Shown piece by piece: positions 44,854 to 53,973 of a stretch of DNA of 64,000 nt. The stretch covers positions 5,022,001-5,086,000 of the forward strand of contig NZ_CP140772.1 in the NCBI RefSeq assembly GCF_037893185.1, read 5' to 3'. This DNA comes from Chitinophaga sp. 180180018-3. Its GTDB lineage: Bacteria > Bacteroidota > Bacteroidia > Chitinophagales > Chitinophagaceae. Every line of letters starts with the position of its first letter. The first letter of the stretch is position 1. A model generated the notes under the pieces. The model did not search any database. It was not told the origin of the DNA and saw nothing but the letters and a program-made list of their open reading frames with translations. The position numbers and the translations under genes are program-made.

Positions 44854-47800
44854 GCGGCGTTTGCCCAAACTGCTTCTTAAACTCTTTACTAAAATACTTC
44901 CTGTCGTTATACCCAACTGAATATGCTACCTCATACACCGCCATTTCCTTTTCCTTCAGCAGCTGTGCTGCCTTTTTCATCCGGAGGGATTTGATAAAGT
45001 CGTTCACCGACATATCCGTTACCGCTTTCAGCTTCTTATACAACACCGGTGGGCTCATGGCCAGTTTCACCGACAACATATTCACGCCAAACTCAGGATC
45101 ATTCATATGTTCTTCTACAAAACCGATGGCCCGTTGCAGAAATGCCTGATCCATCTTATTCGGCAATGTATCATGAGCGGTATGGATATCATCAACAGAC
45201 GATACAGCTTCTTCTTTGCCTTCCGATGCCAGGCGCCGGCCCGCCACGTTCCGGATATTTTCTCTCAATGCGAGGAGGTTTCTTACATTCAGTTCCAGCG
45301 CACGCGGACTAAATGGTTTGGCCAGATAATGATCTGCGCCGGTTTCCAGTCCGTGTAACTGATCGGCCTGCCCGTTACGGGCAGTGAGCATGATTACCGG
45401 AATATGACTGGTCCGTTCATCTGTTTTCAACTCATGGCATAACATAAATCCATCCATACCCGGCATCATCACATCCGTGATTACCAGATCCGGAATCTGC
45501 TCTGTAGCGGTTTTCCAGGCTTCCTGCCCATCGGCGCAAAGGATTACCTGGTAGAGTGGTTCAAATGTTTCCCTGAGCAGCCGCCCCAGATCGGGGTTAT
45601 CTTCTGCCAGCAGAATGGTATTCAGCCGGGGAGCGGCGGTGGTTTCCGTTGCCGCGATTACAGGCGCACTATTCCGCTTCGGAACCTTAACAGGTTCGGG
45701 CAATGGAACGAGTGCGTCGCCCATGTAACTCTTCCTGGGGATAGTAACGGTAAAGCACGTACGACCTTCCCGGTTTCCTGAAGCGGGGCGGCTTTCTACG
45801 GTGATGGTTCCTTTATGCAACTCTACTATGCTTCTCGATAGGGCCAGCCCGATTCCGTAGCCGGTATTCTGTTGGCCATGGTCATCTCCCTGGAAAAAAT
45901 TATCAAACAACTTATCTATATATTCCGCGGCAATCCCGCGGCCGTTGTCGGTAACGCTGATCCGTACTTCGTCGTAACGCAGCTCTGCGCTTACTATAAT
46001 CGTACCTCCATCCGGTGTAAATTTGAAAGCGTTGGAAAGCAGGTTAAAGCATACTTTCTCCATCTGCAAGCTATCGAACCAGAGCGGGATGATATCACGG
46101 TGATGGTTAAACGAAATAGTGATATTGCGTTCTGTTGCCAGTTCCCGGAAATGATTCACGATGGCTTCGAGAAATGCCACTACATCGTGAGAAGCCGGCT
46201 GCAACCGCAGATGCCCGGTTTCCGCCTTACGGAAATCCATCAGCTCACTTACGAGGCGCAAAAGCTTGTCTGCATTATCTTTTACCTGGTGCAACTGCTG
46301 CCAGAAGAAACCGCCTGCGGCCCCGGAGCTCATGATCCTGTCTACCGGCGCAGTGATCAGCGTCAGATGAGTACGGATCTCATGAGAGATATTGGTAAAG
46401 AAATTGAGTTTTTCCTGGTGCAGTTCTTCCTCCTTTTTCAGCATTCCCCGGAGATAAAAGAAACGGAAAATCAGCCATAGCAACGCTGTAATTACCGCAC
46501 CGTATAGAAGAAACGACCACCATCTGAGCCAAAGCGGGGGCAGTACGGTAATCTTCAGCACTGCAGGCCGGCTCCATATGCCATCATTACCTGCTCCCTT
46601 CACCATAAACGTATATTCGCCCGCCGGCAGGCTGGTGTAAGTGGCAGCTGTATTGCTTACCTCGTTCCAGGATCCATCGAAGCCCACCAGCTTGTAGGCA
46701 TACCGGTTCTTACCCGGGCGGATGTAGTTCAGCAGCGCAAATTCCAGGGTGAATACATCCTGGTTATGATGGAAAACCACTTCAGGGGTCAGACTGATAT
46801 CTTCCTTCAGCAAACCATCTTTGCCATTGATCTTTACCGGCTGATTAAAAAGGTTCAGACCTGTAATCACCATGTTGGCATCGTAATTATTTGTTCCCAT
46901 TTTATCGGGATAAAATCCGGTAAGACCGTTATCCCCTCCAAAGAAGAACTCTCCCCTGCTGTCTTCCAGGAAAGAATTATAATTGAACTCATTGCCTGCC
47001 AGCCCGTCGCTCTGCGTATAGGTCCGGAACATATTGGTATCAGGATTGAAAACAGCCAGTCCGTTTTCCGTACTGATCCACAGGTTATGGCTGTTATCTT
47101 CGAGTATCCCCATGACGTTACTATGCGGCAGGCCGTCTTTCTCCGTATAGATCCTTCCTTTGCCTGTATTGGGGTCGTACAGGAAAAGACCATTATAATA
47201 CAAACCAATCCATATCCTGCCCCGGGCATCCTCCCGGATACAATTGATACCGTTTTTCTGTATCAGTTTGCAACGCCCGTCGGCATACAGGTATAAACCT
47301 TCTGCGGTACCGATCCAGATATTCTTTTTACGGTCTTCCAGGAAACAGGTGGTATGCCTGTTTTGTAATTCGGGAATACGCAGCGGCAGTTGTTCCAGGT
47401 TCCTGTTCCTGCGCCGGTACACAATTACGCCATTCTGCCAGCCGGACCAGAAGCGCCCCTGGCTGTCTTCCATCAATGCGCCTACCTCGGTGTTAAAAAG
47501 CTCCTCAGCAGTTCCCATGCCTGCGAAGTGTTTGAACCTTCCGGTGGCAGGGTCGAGCAGGTTGATGCCGCCACTATGCGTGCCTACCCATATATTTCCG
47601 TCCTTATCTTTCAGTACTGTTTTTACGAGATTGGATCCGATACTCGACGGATCATTTTCCTGGTGTTTATAGGCTGTGAAATTACCAGTAGCCCGGGAGA
47701 AGTAGTTCAGTCCGCCGCCTTCCGTGCCGATCCACAGGTTGCCTGCTCCATCTTCCGCCATACCGCTTACCACGTTGTTACTAATACTGCCATGCTGCTC

Positions 47801-48883
47801 ATTATTCTGCCATATGGAGAAAGCGGTCACAGACGAGTGTACTACATTTACGCCACCGAAGTAAGTGCCGATCCAGATAGAACCGTTGTTGTCCTGGAAA
47901 ATACTATGAAGGGAGTTCTGGCTGAGGCTTTTCCGGTTCACAGGGTCATGCTGAAAGGAGATACATCTGCCCGACAACGGATCCATGATACTCAGCCCTT
48001 CCTGGGTACAGATCCATAATCTGCCCAGCCGGTCTGAAAATATCTTCCTGATATTATTATTAATAATGCCGGTAGTATTACCCCGTTGTTGTTCATAACG
48101 GACAAAACTATGCGATGCAGGGTCATACCTGTTAACGCCACTGCATTGCGTGCCCACCCAAAGGCGGCGGTATTTATCTTCCGCTACCGTGGTAATCCCG
48201 TTGTCGCTCAGGCTGGCGGTATTATTGTCGTCGTGCAGGAACACCTCTTTGCAATAGCCGCCGGCATGCTTCTTCAGCCGGATAAGGCCACAGGTAGTAC
48301 CAATCCAGATAATGCCTTCATGGTCAGCGAACATACAGCGTACCAGTCCGTCGCCTATGTTAACCGGTGTAAACCGGTTATGCTGCTTATCCTTTAACCG
48401 GTACACTCCCTTCGCTGTGGCCGCCCAAACTGTTCCGTCGTTGTCCATCAGCAAAGCAGTAACCCCTGCGGTTACAGGCGTTTTGATAAAACAGTCCCGT
48501 ACCGGATCATAGCGATCCAGTCCCGCTTCGGTGCCTACCCAAACGCTGCCGGCAGTATCGCTCACCAGCGAGCTTACATAGCTGCTGGAAATACTGCTGC
48601 TGTCTGCATCATCATGTTCATAGATCCTGAAACTACGGCCATCGTAGCGATTAAGGCCGTGTCGGGTGCCAAACCACATAAAGCCGCGGCTGTCTTGTAC
48701 AATGGCAAATACGCTTTTATGCGAAAGCCCGTTCTCTACTTTAAGATGATTAAAAACAATGTTCTGCGCGCTGACATGTGTTAAATCGATACAGCAAAAC
48801 AGGATTATCAACAGAACAATCTTCCCCCGATAATACCATTTCCCCTTTCTGACATCGCGCTCCCGAAACGCAGTCATACCCAT
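44795..48883 (-). CDS. Hybrid two-component system regulator (HTCS)
   Basis: The 1362-residue protein has a signal peptide, 14 propeller blades (for example GFMWFGTRHGLNRYDG, GNLWIGTEGGGLNYF), a Y_Y_Y domain (about 705-780), a membrane segment (786-811), HisKA with phospho-acceptor His834, HATPase_c, a receiver with Asp1137 (VITDVMMPGMDG) and a C-terminal AraC HTH (about 1250-1345). Fourteen blades fit two seven-bladed propellers. Such regulators bind an oligosaccharide in the periplasm and switch on the adjacent susC/susD. The H-box reads HEIRTHLTL, with His839 in place of the usual Pro. The last 18 residues from EIKN come from inverted repeat B. It is divergent from susC (246-base gap). Confidence 0.95.
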   Translation of the reverse strand: MGMTAFRERDVRKGKWYYRGKIVLLIILFCCIDLTHVSAQNIVFNHLKVENGLSHKSVFAIVQDSRGFMWFGTRHGLNRYDGRSFRIYEHDDADSSSISSSYVSSLVSDTAGSVWVGTEAGLDRYDPVRDCFIKTPVTAGVTALLMDNDGTVWAATAKGVYRLKDKQHNRFTPVNIGDGLVRCMFADHEGIIWIGTTCGLIRLKKHAGGYCKEVFLHDDNNTASLSDNGITTVAEDKYRRLWVGTQCSGVNRYDPASHSFVRYEQQRGNTTGIINNNIRKIFSDRLGRLWICTQEGLSIMDPLSGRCISFQHDPVNRKSLSQNSLHSIFQDNNGSIWIGTYFGGVNVVHSSVTAFSIWQNNEQHGSISNNVVSGMAEDGAGNLWIGTEGGGLNYFSRATGNFTAYKHQENDPSSIGSNLVKTVLKDKDGNIWVGTHSGGINLLDPATGRFKHFAGMGTAEELFNTEVGALMEDSQGRFWSGWQNGVIVYRRRNRNLEQLPLRIPELQNRHTTCFLEDRKKNIWIGTAEGLYLYADGRCKLIQKNGINCIREDARGRIWIGLYYNGLFLYDPNTGKGRIYTEKDGLPHSNVMGILEDNSHNLWISTENGLAVFNPDTNMFRTYTQSDGLAGNEFNYNSFLEDSRGEFFFGGDNGLTGFYPDKMGTNNYDANMVITGLNLFNQPVKINGKDGLLKEDISLTPEVVFHHNQDVFTLEFALLNYIRPGKNRYAYKLVGFDGSWNEVSNTAATYTSLPAGEYTFMVKGAGNDGIWSRPAVLKITVLPPLWLRWWSFLLYGAVITALLWLIFRFFYLRGMLKKEEELHQEKLNFFTNISHEIRTHLTLITAPVDRIMSSGAAGGFFWQQLHQVKDNADKLLRLVSELMDFRKAETGHLRLQPASHDVVAFLEAIVNHFRELATERNITISFNHHRDIIPLWFDSLQMEKVCFNLLSNAFKFTPDGGTIIVSAELRYDEVRISVTDNGRGIAAEYIDKLFDNFFQGDDHGQQNTGYGIGLALSRSIVELHKGTITVESRPASGNREGRTCFTVTIPRKSYMGDALVPLPEPVKVPKRNSAPVIAATETTAAPRLNTILLAEDNPDLGRLLRETFEPLYQVILCADGQEAWKTATEQIPDLVITDVMMPGMDGFMLCHELKTDERTSHIPVIMLTARNGQADQLHGLETGADHYLAKPFSPRALELNVRNLLALRENIRNVAGRRLASEGKEEAVSSVDDIHTAHDTLPNKMDQAFLQRAIGFVEEHMNDPEFGVNMLSVKLAMSPPVLYKKLKAVTDMSVNDFIKSLRMKKAAQLLKEKEMAVYEVAYSVGYNDRKYFSKEFKKQFGQTPQEIKNRECGIKKQSEDPGD

Positions 48884-49129
48884 ATTTGCTCACTGATTAT
48901 AAGCGGTCAATAAAAATTACAGGCGGATTAAACGCTATATAAGTGGTAAAATACAAAAAATATTCATTGAAAATCAATCGGTTGACAATCCATTTAAAAT
49001 ATTCCCCCCATTTATTTAAGATTTTGGCCCCTATCCATGATAAATATAGTTGATTTTGAGCTTATCAATCAAAACAAATCGCATAATAATTTCCGTAATG
49101 GAACAACTACGCCTTCACTTAAAACAACG

Positions 49130-52100
49130 ATGCCAATGCTAATTGACAGATTTATCAAAAAAAATCTGGCAGGACTTTTATTGATCTTCCTGCCTGTAAT
49201 TGCCGCCGCTCAGAACAAAACGATCACTGGAACAGTGAAAGACAATACAGGGGCTGCCTTACCCGGGGTAACCATTACCATTAAAGGTACCAAAACAGGT
49301 ACTACCACCGATCCGGAAGGAAAATTCAGTCTTAGCGCCAAACCCGGCGCCACGCTTATACTAAGCTTTGTGGGTTATGAGCAGATGGAAGCTACGCTCG
49401 ACAATCAGGCCAGTTATACCTTTTCATTGAAGCCGGCTTCCAAGAACATTAATGAGGTAGTGGTAACGGCGTTAGGTATAGCCCGGCAGGCAAAAAGCCT
49501 GGTATATGCTACGCAAACCATTAAAACGGCTGAACTAAATGAAGTTCGTGATGCCAATAACGTACTGAACTCCCTTCAGGGCAAGGTGGCCAACGCCATC
49601 GTTACACAGGGTTCCGGCGGCCCTGGTAGCGGCGCCAGAATCGTATTGAGGGGTAACCGCTCCCTGCAGGGTACCAACACTGCCCTGATAGTGGTAGACG
49701 GGGTACCTATTGCCAACCCCACCTACAATGTTACCGGCAGTACCTTCGGAGGCATACAGGGCCCTGATGGCGCCTCTAACGTAAACCCGGACGACATAGA
49801 GAGCATGACCGTATTACGTGGCGCCTCTGCCGCCGCACTGTACGGCAGCCAGGCCGGCAATGGCGTGCTGGTGATCACTACAAAGAAAGGAACCAGGGAT
49901 GGCTTTAAAGTAGACCTGAACTCAGGCGTTACCTTTGAAAGCGCCTTTGCCCTGCCTAAGGTACAGAACCAATATGGCCAGGGCCTGGGGGGTACCATAA
50001 ACGCTACGGTAGGCGACAGCTGGGGCGCTAAAATGACCGGCCAGTCGTTCACCAACTACCTCGGCCAGCAGGATACCTATTCTGCCCAGCCCAATAATAT
50101 CCATAACTTCTTCAGGAATGCCGTTTCCCTTAATAATTATGTAGGAGTATCGGCAGGAAATGAAAAAATGCAGTCTTATTTCTCCTATACCAATAATAAT
50201 GTGGGTGGTATCGTGCCGGAAAACAATATGATGCGGCATACCGTAGACCTGAGGGTGAGCAACGAAATCAGCCCCAGGTTCTCTACTGATGCCAAGGTCA
50301 CCTACATTAACCAGCGCATCAACAACGTTCCCCGCAATGGTGAGGAAAACTCTCCGGTAATCGACGTCTACCAGATCCCCCGTAATGTTAGTCTGGCTAA
50401 CGCTAAAAACTATCAGCAAATGGGCTCCCAGGGTATCCCCGTGGCTACCGCCTGGCCCGCAACGCTGTCATCTATCTACCAGAACCCATACTGGATGATT
50501 TATAATACCTCCATCAACTACAAGAGAGACCGGGTGATGGGCTTTATATCTGCGAAATATAAGCTGACCGACTGGCTCAATATTACCGGCCGGGCTAACC
50601 TCGACCGCATGAAGGATGAACTGGAGCAATCGTATATGGAAGGAACAGTACTGCGCGCCGGACTGAGCACAGGAGGTGATTATCTGCTGAGTAACATGAC
50701 CACCACCCAACAGTGGTACGATCTGATGTTTGAAGGTAAGAACCACTTCGGCAAAAACTTCGACCTGAATTATTATGCCGGTGGTATCTTCTACGACACC
50801 CGTTACAGTATTAATTCACTGCAGGCAAACGGATTGCGTGTGCCCAACCGCTTCAGCACTGCTTTCGCCAAAGCACCTAATCCAACTGCCTCTGCAGGCG
50901 GAACACAAACACAGTCGCTTTTCGCGCAGGCCACCCTGGGATATAAAAATGCCGTGTTCCTCGATGGAAGTATCCGCAACGACTGGGATTCCCGTCTGCC
51001 CTCTCCTTATTCCTATGCCTATTATTCAGCCGGTACTTCCGTGATGATTTCCGAACTGGTACATATGCCCAAGGCCATCTCCTTCCTGAAAGCCAGTCTG
51101 AGCTATGCGCAGGTAGGTAATGGCGGCCAGGAACAGATCCGCAACGCTACGTTCAACTTCACACAAAGTGCCGGAAACGGCCAGATCAGCCGCAATACGA
51201 TTTATCCGATTGCCAACCTCAAGCCGGAAATTGTAAGCAACGTAGAAGCGAGCATTGATATGCGCATGCTCGACCAGCGCATCGGACTGACTGCCACCTA
51301 CTATAAAAGCAATTCCAAAAATCAGTTGCTGTCGCTCAGTCTGCCTTCCGCTACCGGTTACCAGACACAGTACATCAATGCAGGTAATATCGAGAATAAA
51401 GGCTGGGAGTTCCTGCTGACCGGCGCCCCGGTAAGATCCGCTGCCTTCAGCTGGGATGTTGCTTACAACGTATCTTTCAATAAAAACAAAGTAGTTGAGT
51501 TGTCCGATAACATCAAAACTTTTTCTATTAATACAGATGCCCGTGTGGCTACCGTAGTGGTGAAAACAGGTAGCAGCTATGGTGATTTATACGGTCTGAA
51601 ATGGGCTACCAACGATGCCGGACAGCACCTGGTTACTGCCGCAGGTAAACCCATCATCACCAGTACCACCGCTTACATTGGTAACTACAATCCTAAAGCC
51701 AACATGGGTCTTACCAATACCTTCAACTACAAAAACTTTTCCCTGCGCGTGCTGATCGATGGTCGTGTAGGCGGTACCGTAGTTTCAGGAACCGAAATGA
51801 ACCTGGCCTTCAGTGGTATTCCGGAAGTGACCTCGAAATACCGCGAAGGTGGCTGGAACCTGGGAGGCGTGGATAATAACAAGCAGCAGGTAACCAATAC
51901 CATCAGTGCGCAGGACTTCTGGCAAACCGCTTCCGGCAAACGTTACGGAGCAGCAGAATTCTTTGCTTATGATGCCACCAGTTTCCGCGTAAGAGAAGTA
52001 TCCTTCGGGTACAGCATTCCGTTGCCTAAGAACATCTTTATCAAAGGGCTGAAATTGTCTGCAGTAGCGCGTAACCTTGCGTGGATCTACAGGGGCAGCT

Positions 52101-52246
52101 CGCTGCTGGATATACCGGGTGTGGGTAAACGTAAAATGTGGTTTGATCCAGAGCTGAGCCTGGCCAACAGCAACTACCAGGGTGTTGAATACGGTAACCT
52201 TCCTTCTACCCGCAGCTGGGGCTTTAACCTGAAGGCAAGTTTCTAA
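49130..52246 (+). CDS. SusC/RagA family TonB-linked outer-membrane transporter
   Basis: This 1038-residue protein (from the ATG at 49130) has a signal peptide cleaved near IAAA (residue 27), a carboxypeptidase-regulatory-like domain (ITGTVKDNTGAALPGVTITI), the SusC signature NSLQGKVANAIV, a TonB plug (RIVLRGNRSLQ) and a barrel ending in LKASF. The frame is open from 49037, but that part does not look like signal. It is next to the HTCS and should be its target. Only about a third of residues look shared with the first SusC, so ligands likely differ. Confidence 0.94.
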   Translation: MPMLIDRFIKKNLAGLLLIFLPVIAAAQNKTITGTVKDNTGAALPGVTITIKGTKTGTTTDPEGKFSLSAKPGATLILSFVGYEQMEATLDNQASYTFSLKPASKNINEVVVTALGIARQAKSLVYATQTIKTAELNEVRDANNVLNSLQGKVANAIVTQGSGGPGSGARIVLRGNRSLQGTNTALIVVDGVPIANPTYNVTGSTFGGIQGPDGASNVNPDDIESMTVLRGASAAALYGSQAGNGVLVITTKKGTRDGFKVDLNSGVTFESAFALPKVQNQYGQGLGGTINATVGDSWGAKMTGQSFTNYLGQQDTYSAQPNNIHNFFRNAVSLNNYVGVSAGNEKMQSYFSYTNNNVGGIVPENNMMRHTVDLRVSNEISPRFSTDAKVTYINQRINNVPRNGEENSPVIDVYQIPRNVSLANAKNYQQMGSQGIPVATAWPATLSSIYQNPYWMIYNTSINYKRDRVMGFISAKYKLTDWLNITGRANLDRMKDELEQSYMEGTVLRAGLSTGGDYLLSNMTTTQQWYDLMFEGKNHFGKNFDLNYYAGGIFYDTRYSINSLQANGLRVPNRFSTAFAKAPNPTASAGGTQTQSLFAQATLGYKNAVFLDGSIRNDWDSRLPSPYSYAYYSAGTSVMISELVHMPKAISFLKASLSYAQVGNGGQEQIRNATFNFTQSAGNGQISRNTIYPIANLKPEIVSNVEASIDMRMLDQRIGLTATYYKSNSKNQLLSLSLPSATGYQTQYINAGNIENKGWEFLLTGAPVRSAAFSWDVAYNVSFNKNKVVELSDNIKTFSINTDARVATVVVKTGSSYGDLYGLKWATNDAGQHLVTAAGKPIITSTTAYIGNYNPKANMGLTNTFNYKNFSLRVLIDGRVGGTVVSGTEMNLAFSGIPEVTSKYREGGWNLGGVDNNKQQVTNTISAQDFWQTASGKRYGAAEFFAYDATSFRVREVSFGYSIPLPKNIFIKGLKLSAVARNLAWIYRGSSLLDIPGVGKRKMWFDPELSLANSNYQGVEYGNLPSTRSWGFNLKASF

Positions 52247-52265
52247 AAACTAAAACTAACGAAAA

Positions 52266-53822
52266 ATGAAAAGAAAGTCCATATATAGCATCAGCCTTTT
52301 CCTGCTAACGCTTACCGCCTGTACGAAGAAGTATGAGAAGATAAATACCAATGCCAATGCCATCGTAAACCCGGGCGCCGGCGAGCTTCCCTTTCTGTTT
52401 ACCAGGGCGGAAGATCAGGCCATGTTCAGCACCAGCTACCAGGTAGCGCAAAATCTGAATGCCGACCAGTACGCGCAGTATTTTGCCTGTGAATCCACGT
52501 CGTTCCCATCTGACCGGTATGTGATGCGGTCCGACTGGTTCAATTCTGCCTGGCTACGTTTATACACCGGCGTGGTGCCGCAGCTGCAGACTATTTTTGC
52601 GCAAACAGATCCTAACTCTTCCCAGTACGCACTGGCCAATATTGTGTGGGTGCTGGCTTTTCACCGGATCACGGATTACTGGGGGCCTATCCCTTACTTT
52701 AAAGTAGGGCAGCCTGGTACCTCCGTGCCTTATGATGGGCAGGATAAAATTTATGATGATTTTTTCAAGAGACTGACCACCGCCGTGAATGTGCTGAAAA
52801 CAAAAACCGGCGAAACACCTTTCTCTTCCTACGATATTATCTTCGGGGGTAAAGTAGACAAATGGATCAAATTCGCGAACACACTCCGCCTGCGGCTGGC
52901 ACTGCGTATTTCCAAAGTAGACCCGGTAAGGGCCAAAACGGAAGCAGAAGCCGCCTATGCAGCGGGCGTGATGGCGGCCAGTCCGGATGATGATGCACTG
53001 CTTCAGAAAAGCCTGAACGGAGGCGATATCAACGGTCTTGCTCAGATGAGCGACTGGAACGAGTTCCGCATGAGTGCAGCGATGGAATCGGTACTGAAAG
53101 GCTACAAAGACCCCCGCATGCCCATCTACTTCCTGCCTGCGGTAAACACAGGTACCTACGAAGGATTGCGCAATGGCCTCACGGCTACGCAGCTTACCCT
53201 GCCGGCCAACAGCGTAAAAGCCAATTCGCATGTAGGCGCCCGCTGGAGCTCCCCTGCAGCAGGCGGCATTACCGATTTCCAGATCACTCCCCAGAACGTC
53301 ATGTGTTCGGCAGAAGCCTGGTTTCTGCGTGCAGAAGGAGCATTGCTGGGCTGGAATATGGGCGGTACACCTAAAAGCCTGTATGAGTCCGGTATCACCC
53401 AGTCGCTCAAACAATGGGGGATCACTGATAATACCACTATCACGGCTTACATCAACGGCATTACACCGGCTATTGCACCGGGCGATTATCTCAATTCGCC
53501 GGCGCTGGTAAGCTTCCCTGTATTATTTGATCCGGTGAATCCGGCCGTGCAACAGGCACAAATCTCTATGCAGAAATGGCTGGCACTCTTCCCGGATGGC
53601 TGCGAAGCCTGGGCGGATTACCGCAGAAGCAAGAGCTTCAGTCTCTACCCGATCGCCAATTCCGATAACCCGGACGTAACGGACCCATCCAAGCAATGGA
53701 TACGCCGGCTTAGCTTCCTCCAGCAGGAATTCGACAACAATTCAGCTGCCATGGGGCCCGCTGTAGATCTGCTGAAAGGCCCGGATAAGATAACAACGCC
53801 GCTGTGGTGGGATAAGAACTGA
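52266..53822 (+). CDS. SusD/RagB family outer-membrane lipoprotein (SusD-like_2 type)
   Basis: The 518-residue lipoprotein has the signal FLLTLTAC (lipid Cys19) and the opening CTKKYEKINTNANAIV of the SusD-like_2 branch. The body is helical with the conserved KWIKFANTLRLRLALRI. It should cap the SusC barrel. It follows susC by 19 bases, so they are cotranscribed. Its stop codon lies 2 bases before inverted repeat C, and the same-strand kinase begins beyond the repeat. Confidence 0.92.
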   Translation: MKRKSIYSISLFLLTLTACTKKYEKINTNANAIVNPGAGELPFLFTRAEDQAMFSTSYQVAQNLNADQYAQYFACESTSFPSDRYVMRSDWFNSAWLRLYTGVVPQLQTIFAQTDPNSSQYALANIVWVLAFHRITDYWGPIPYFKVGQPGTSVPYDGQDKIYDDFFKRLTTAVNVLKTKTGETPFSSYDIIFGGKVDKWIKFANTLRLRLALRISKVDPVRAKTEAEAAYAAGVMAASPDDDALLQKSLNGGDINGLAQMSDWNEFRMSAAMESVLKGYKDPRMPIYFLPAVNTGTYEGLRNGLTATQLTLPANSVKANSHVGARWSSPAAGGITDFQITPQNVMCSAEAWFLRAEGALLGWNMGGTPKSLYESGITQSLKQWGITDNTTITAYINGITPAIAPGDYLNSPALVSFPVLFDPVNPAVQQAQISMQKWLALFPDGCEAWADYRRSKSFSLYPIANSDNPDVTDPSKQWIRRLSFLQQEFDNNSAAMGPAVDLLKGPDKITTPLWWDKN

Positions 53823-53824
53823 TG

Positions 53825-53938
53825 AATTAAGAATCAGGAATGTGGAATTAAGAAACAGCGCGAAGAAATTAGCGGTTGATGATCAAATCGCTAATTTCTT
53901 CGCGCTGTTTCTTAATTCCACATTCCTGATTCTTAATT
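53825..53938. repeat. Inverted repeat C, 50-bp perfect stem, 3'-end repeat family
   Basis: The stem 53825-53874 pairs perfectly with 53889-53938. It has the shared arm in the variant AATTAAGAAACAGCGCGAAG (53846-53865), the variable hexamer AAATTA (53866-53871) and GCGGTTGA (53872-53879, with one G/T wobble). Unlike the other members it lies between two genes on the same strand, after susD and before the kinase. It also gives an apparent coding frame from 53842, which I consider spurious. Confidence 0.88.
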
Positions 53939-53973
53939 TATTCCGTAATTTCATTTCCGTGCTAAATGAAACG

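Noticed and set aside
36436..53938. Inverted repeats considered as CRISPR, IS ends or MITE
   Set aside because: They are single copies tens of kilobases apart, without spacers, transposase or target-site duplications; placement at gene 3' ends fits terminator or REP-like function better.
53842..53973. N-terminal extension of the second TPR kinase
   Set aside because: The extra residues are encoded by inverted repeat C, are not like a signal peptide in the right place, and the paralogue has none; the start at 53974 fits a lipoprotein signal.
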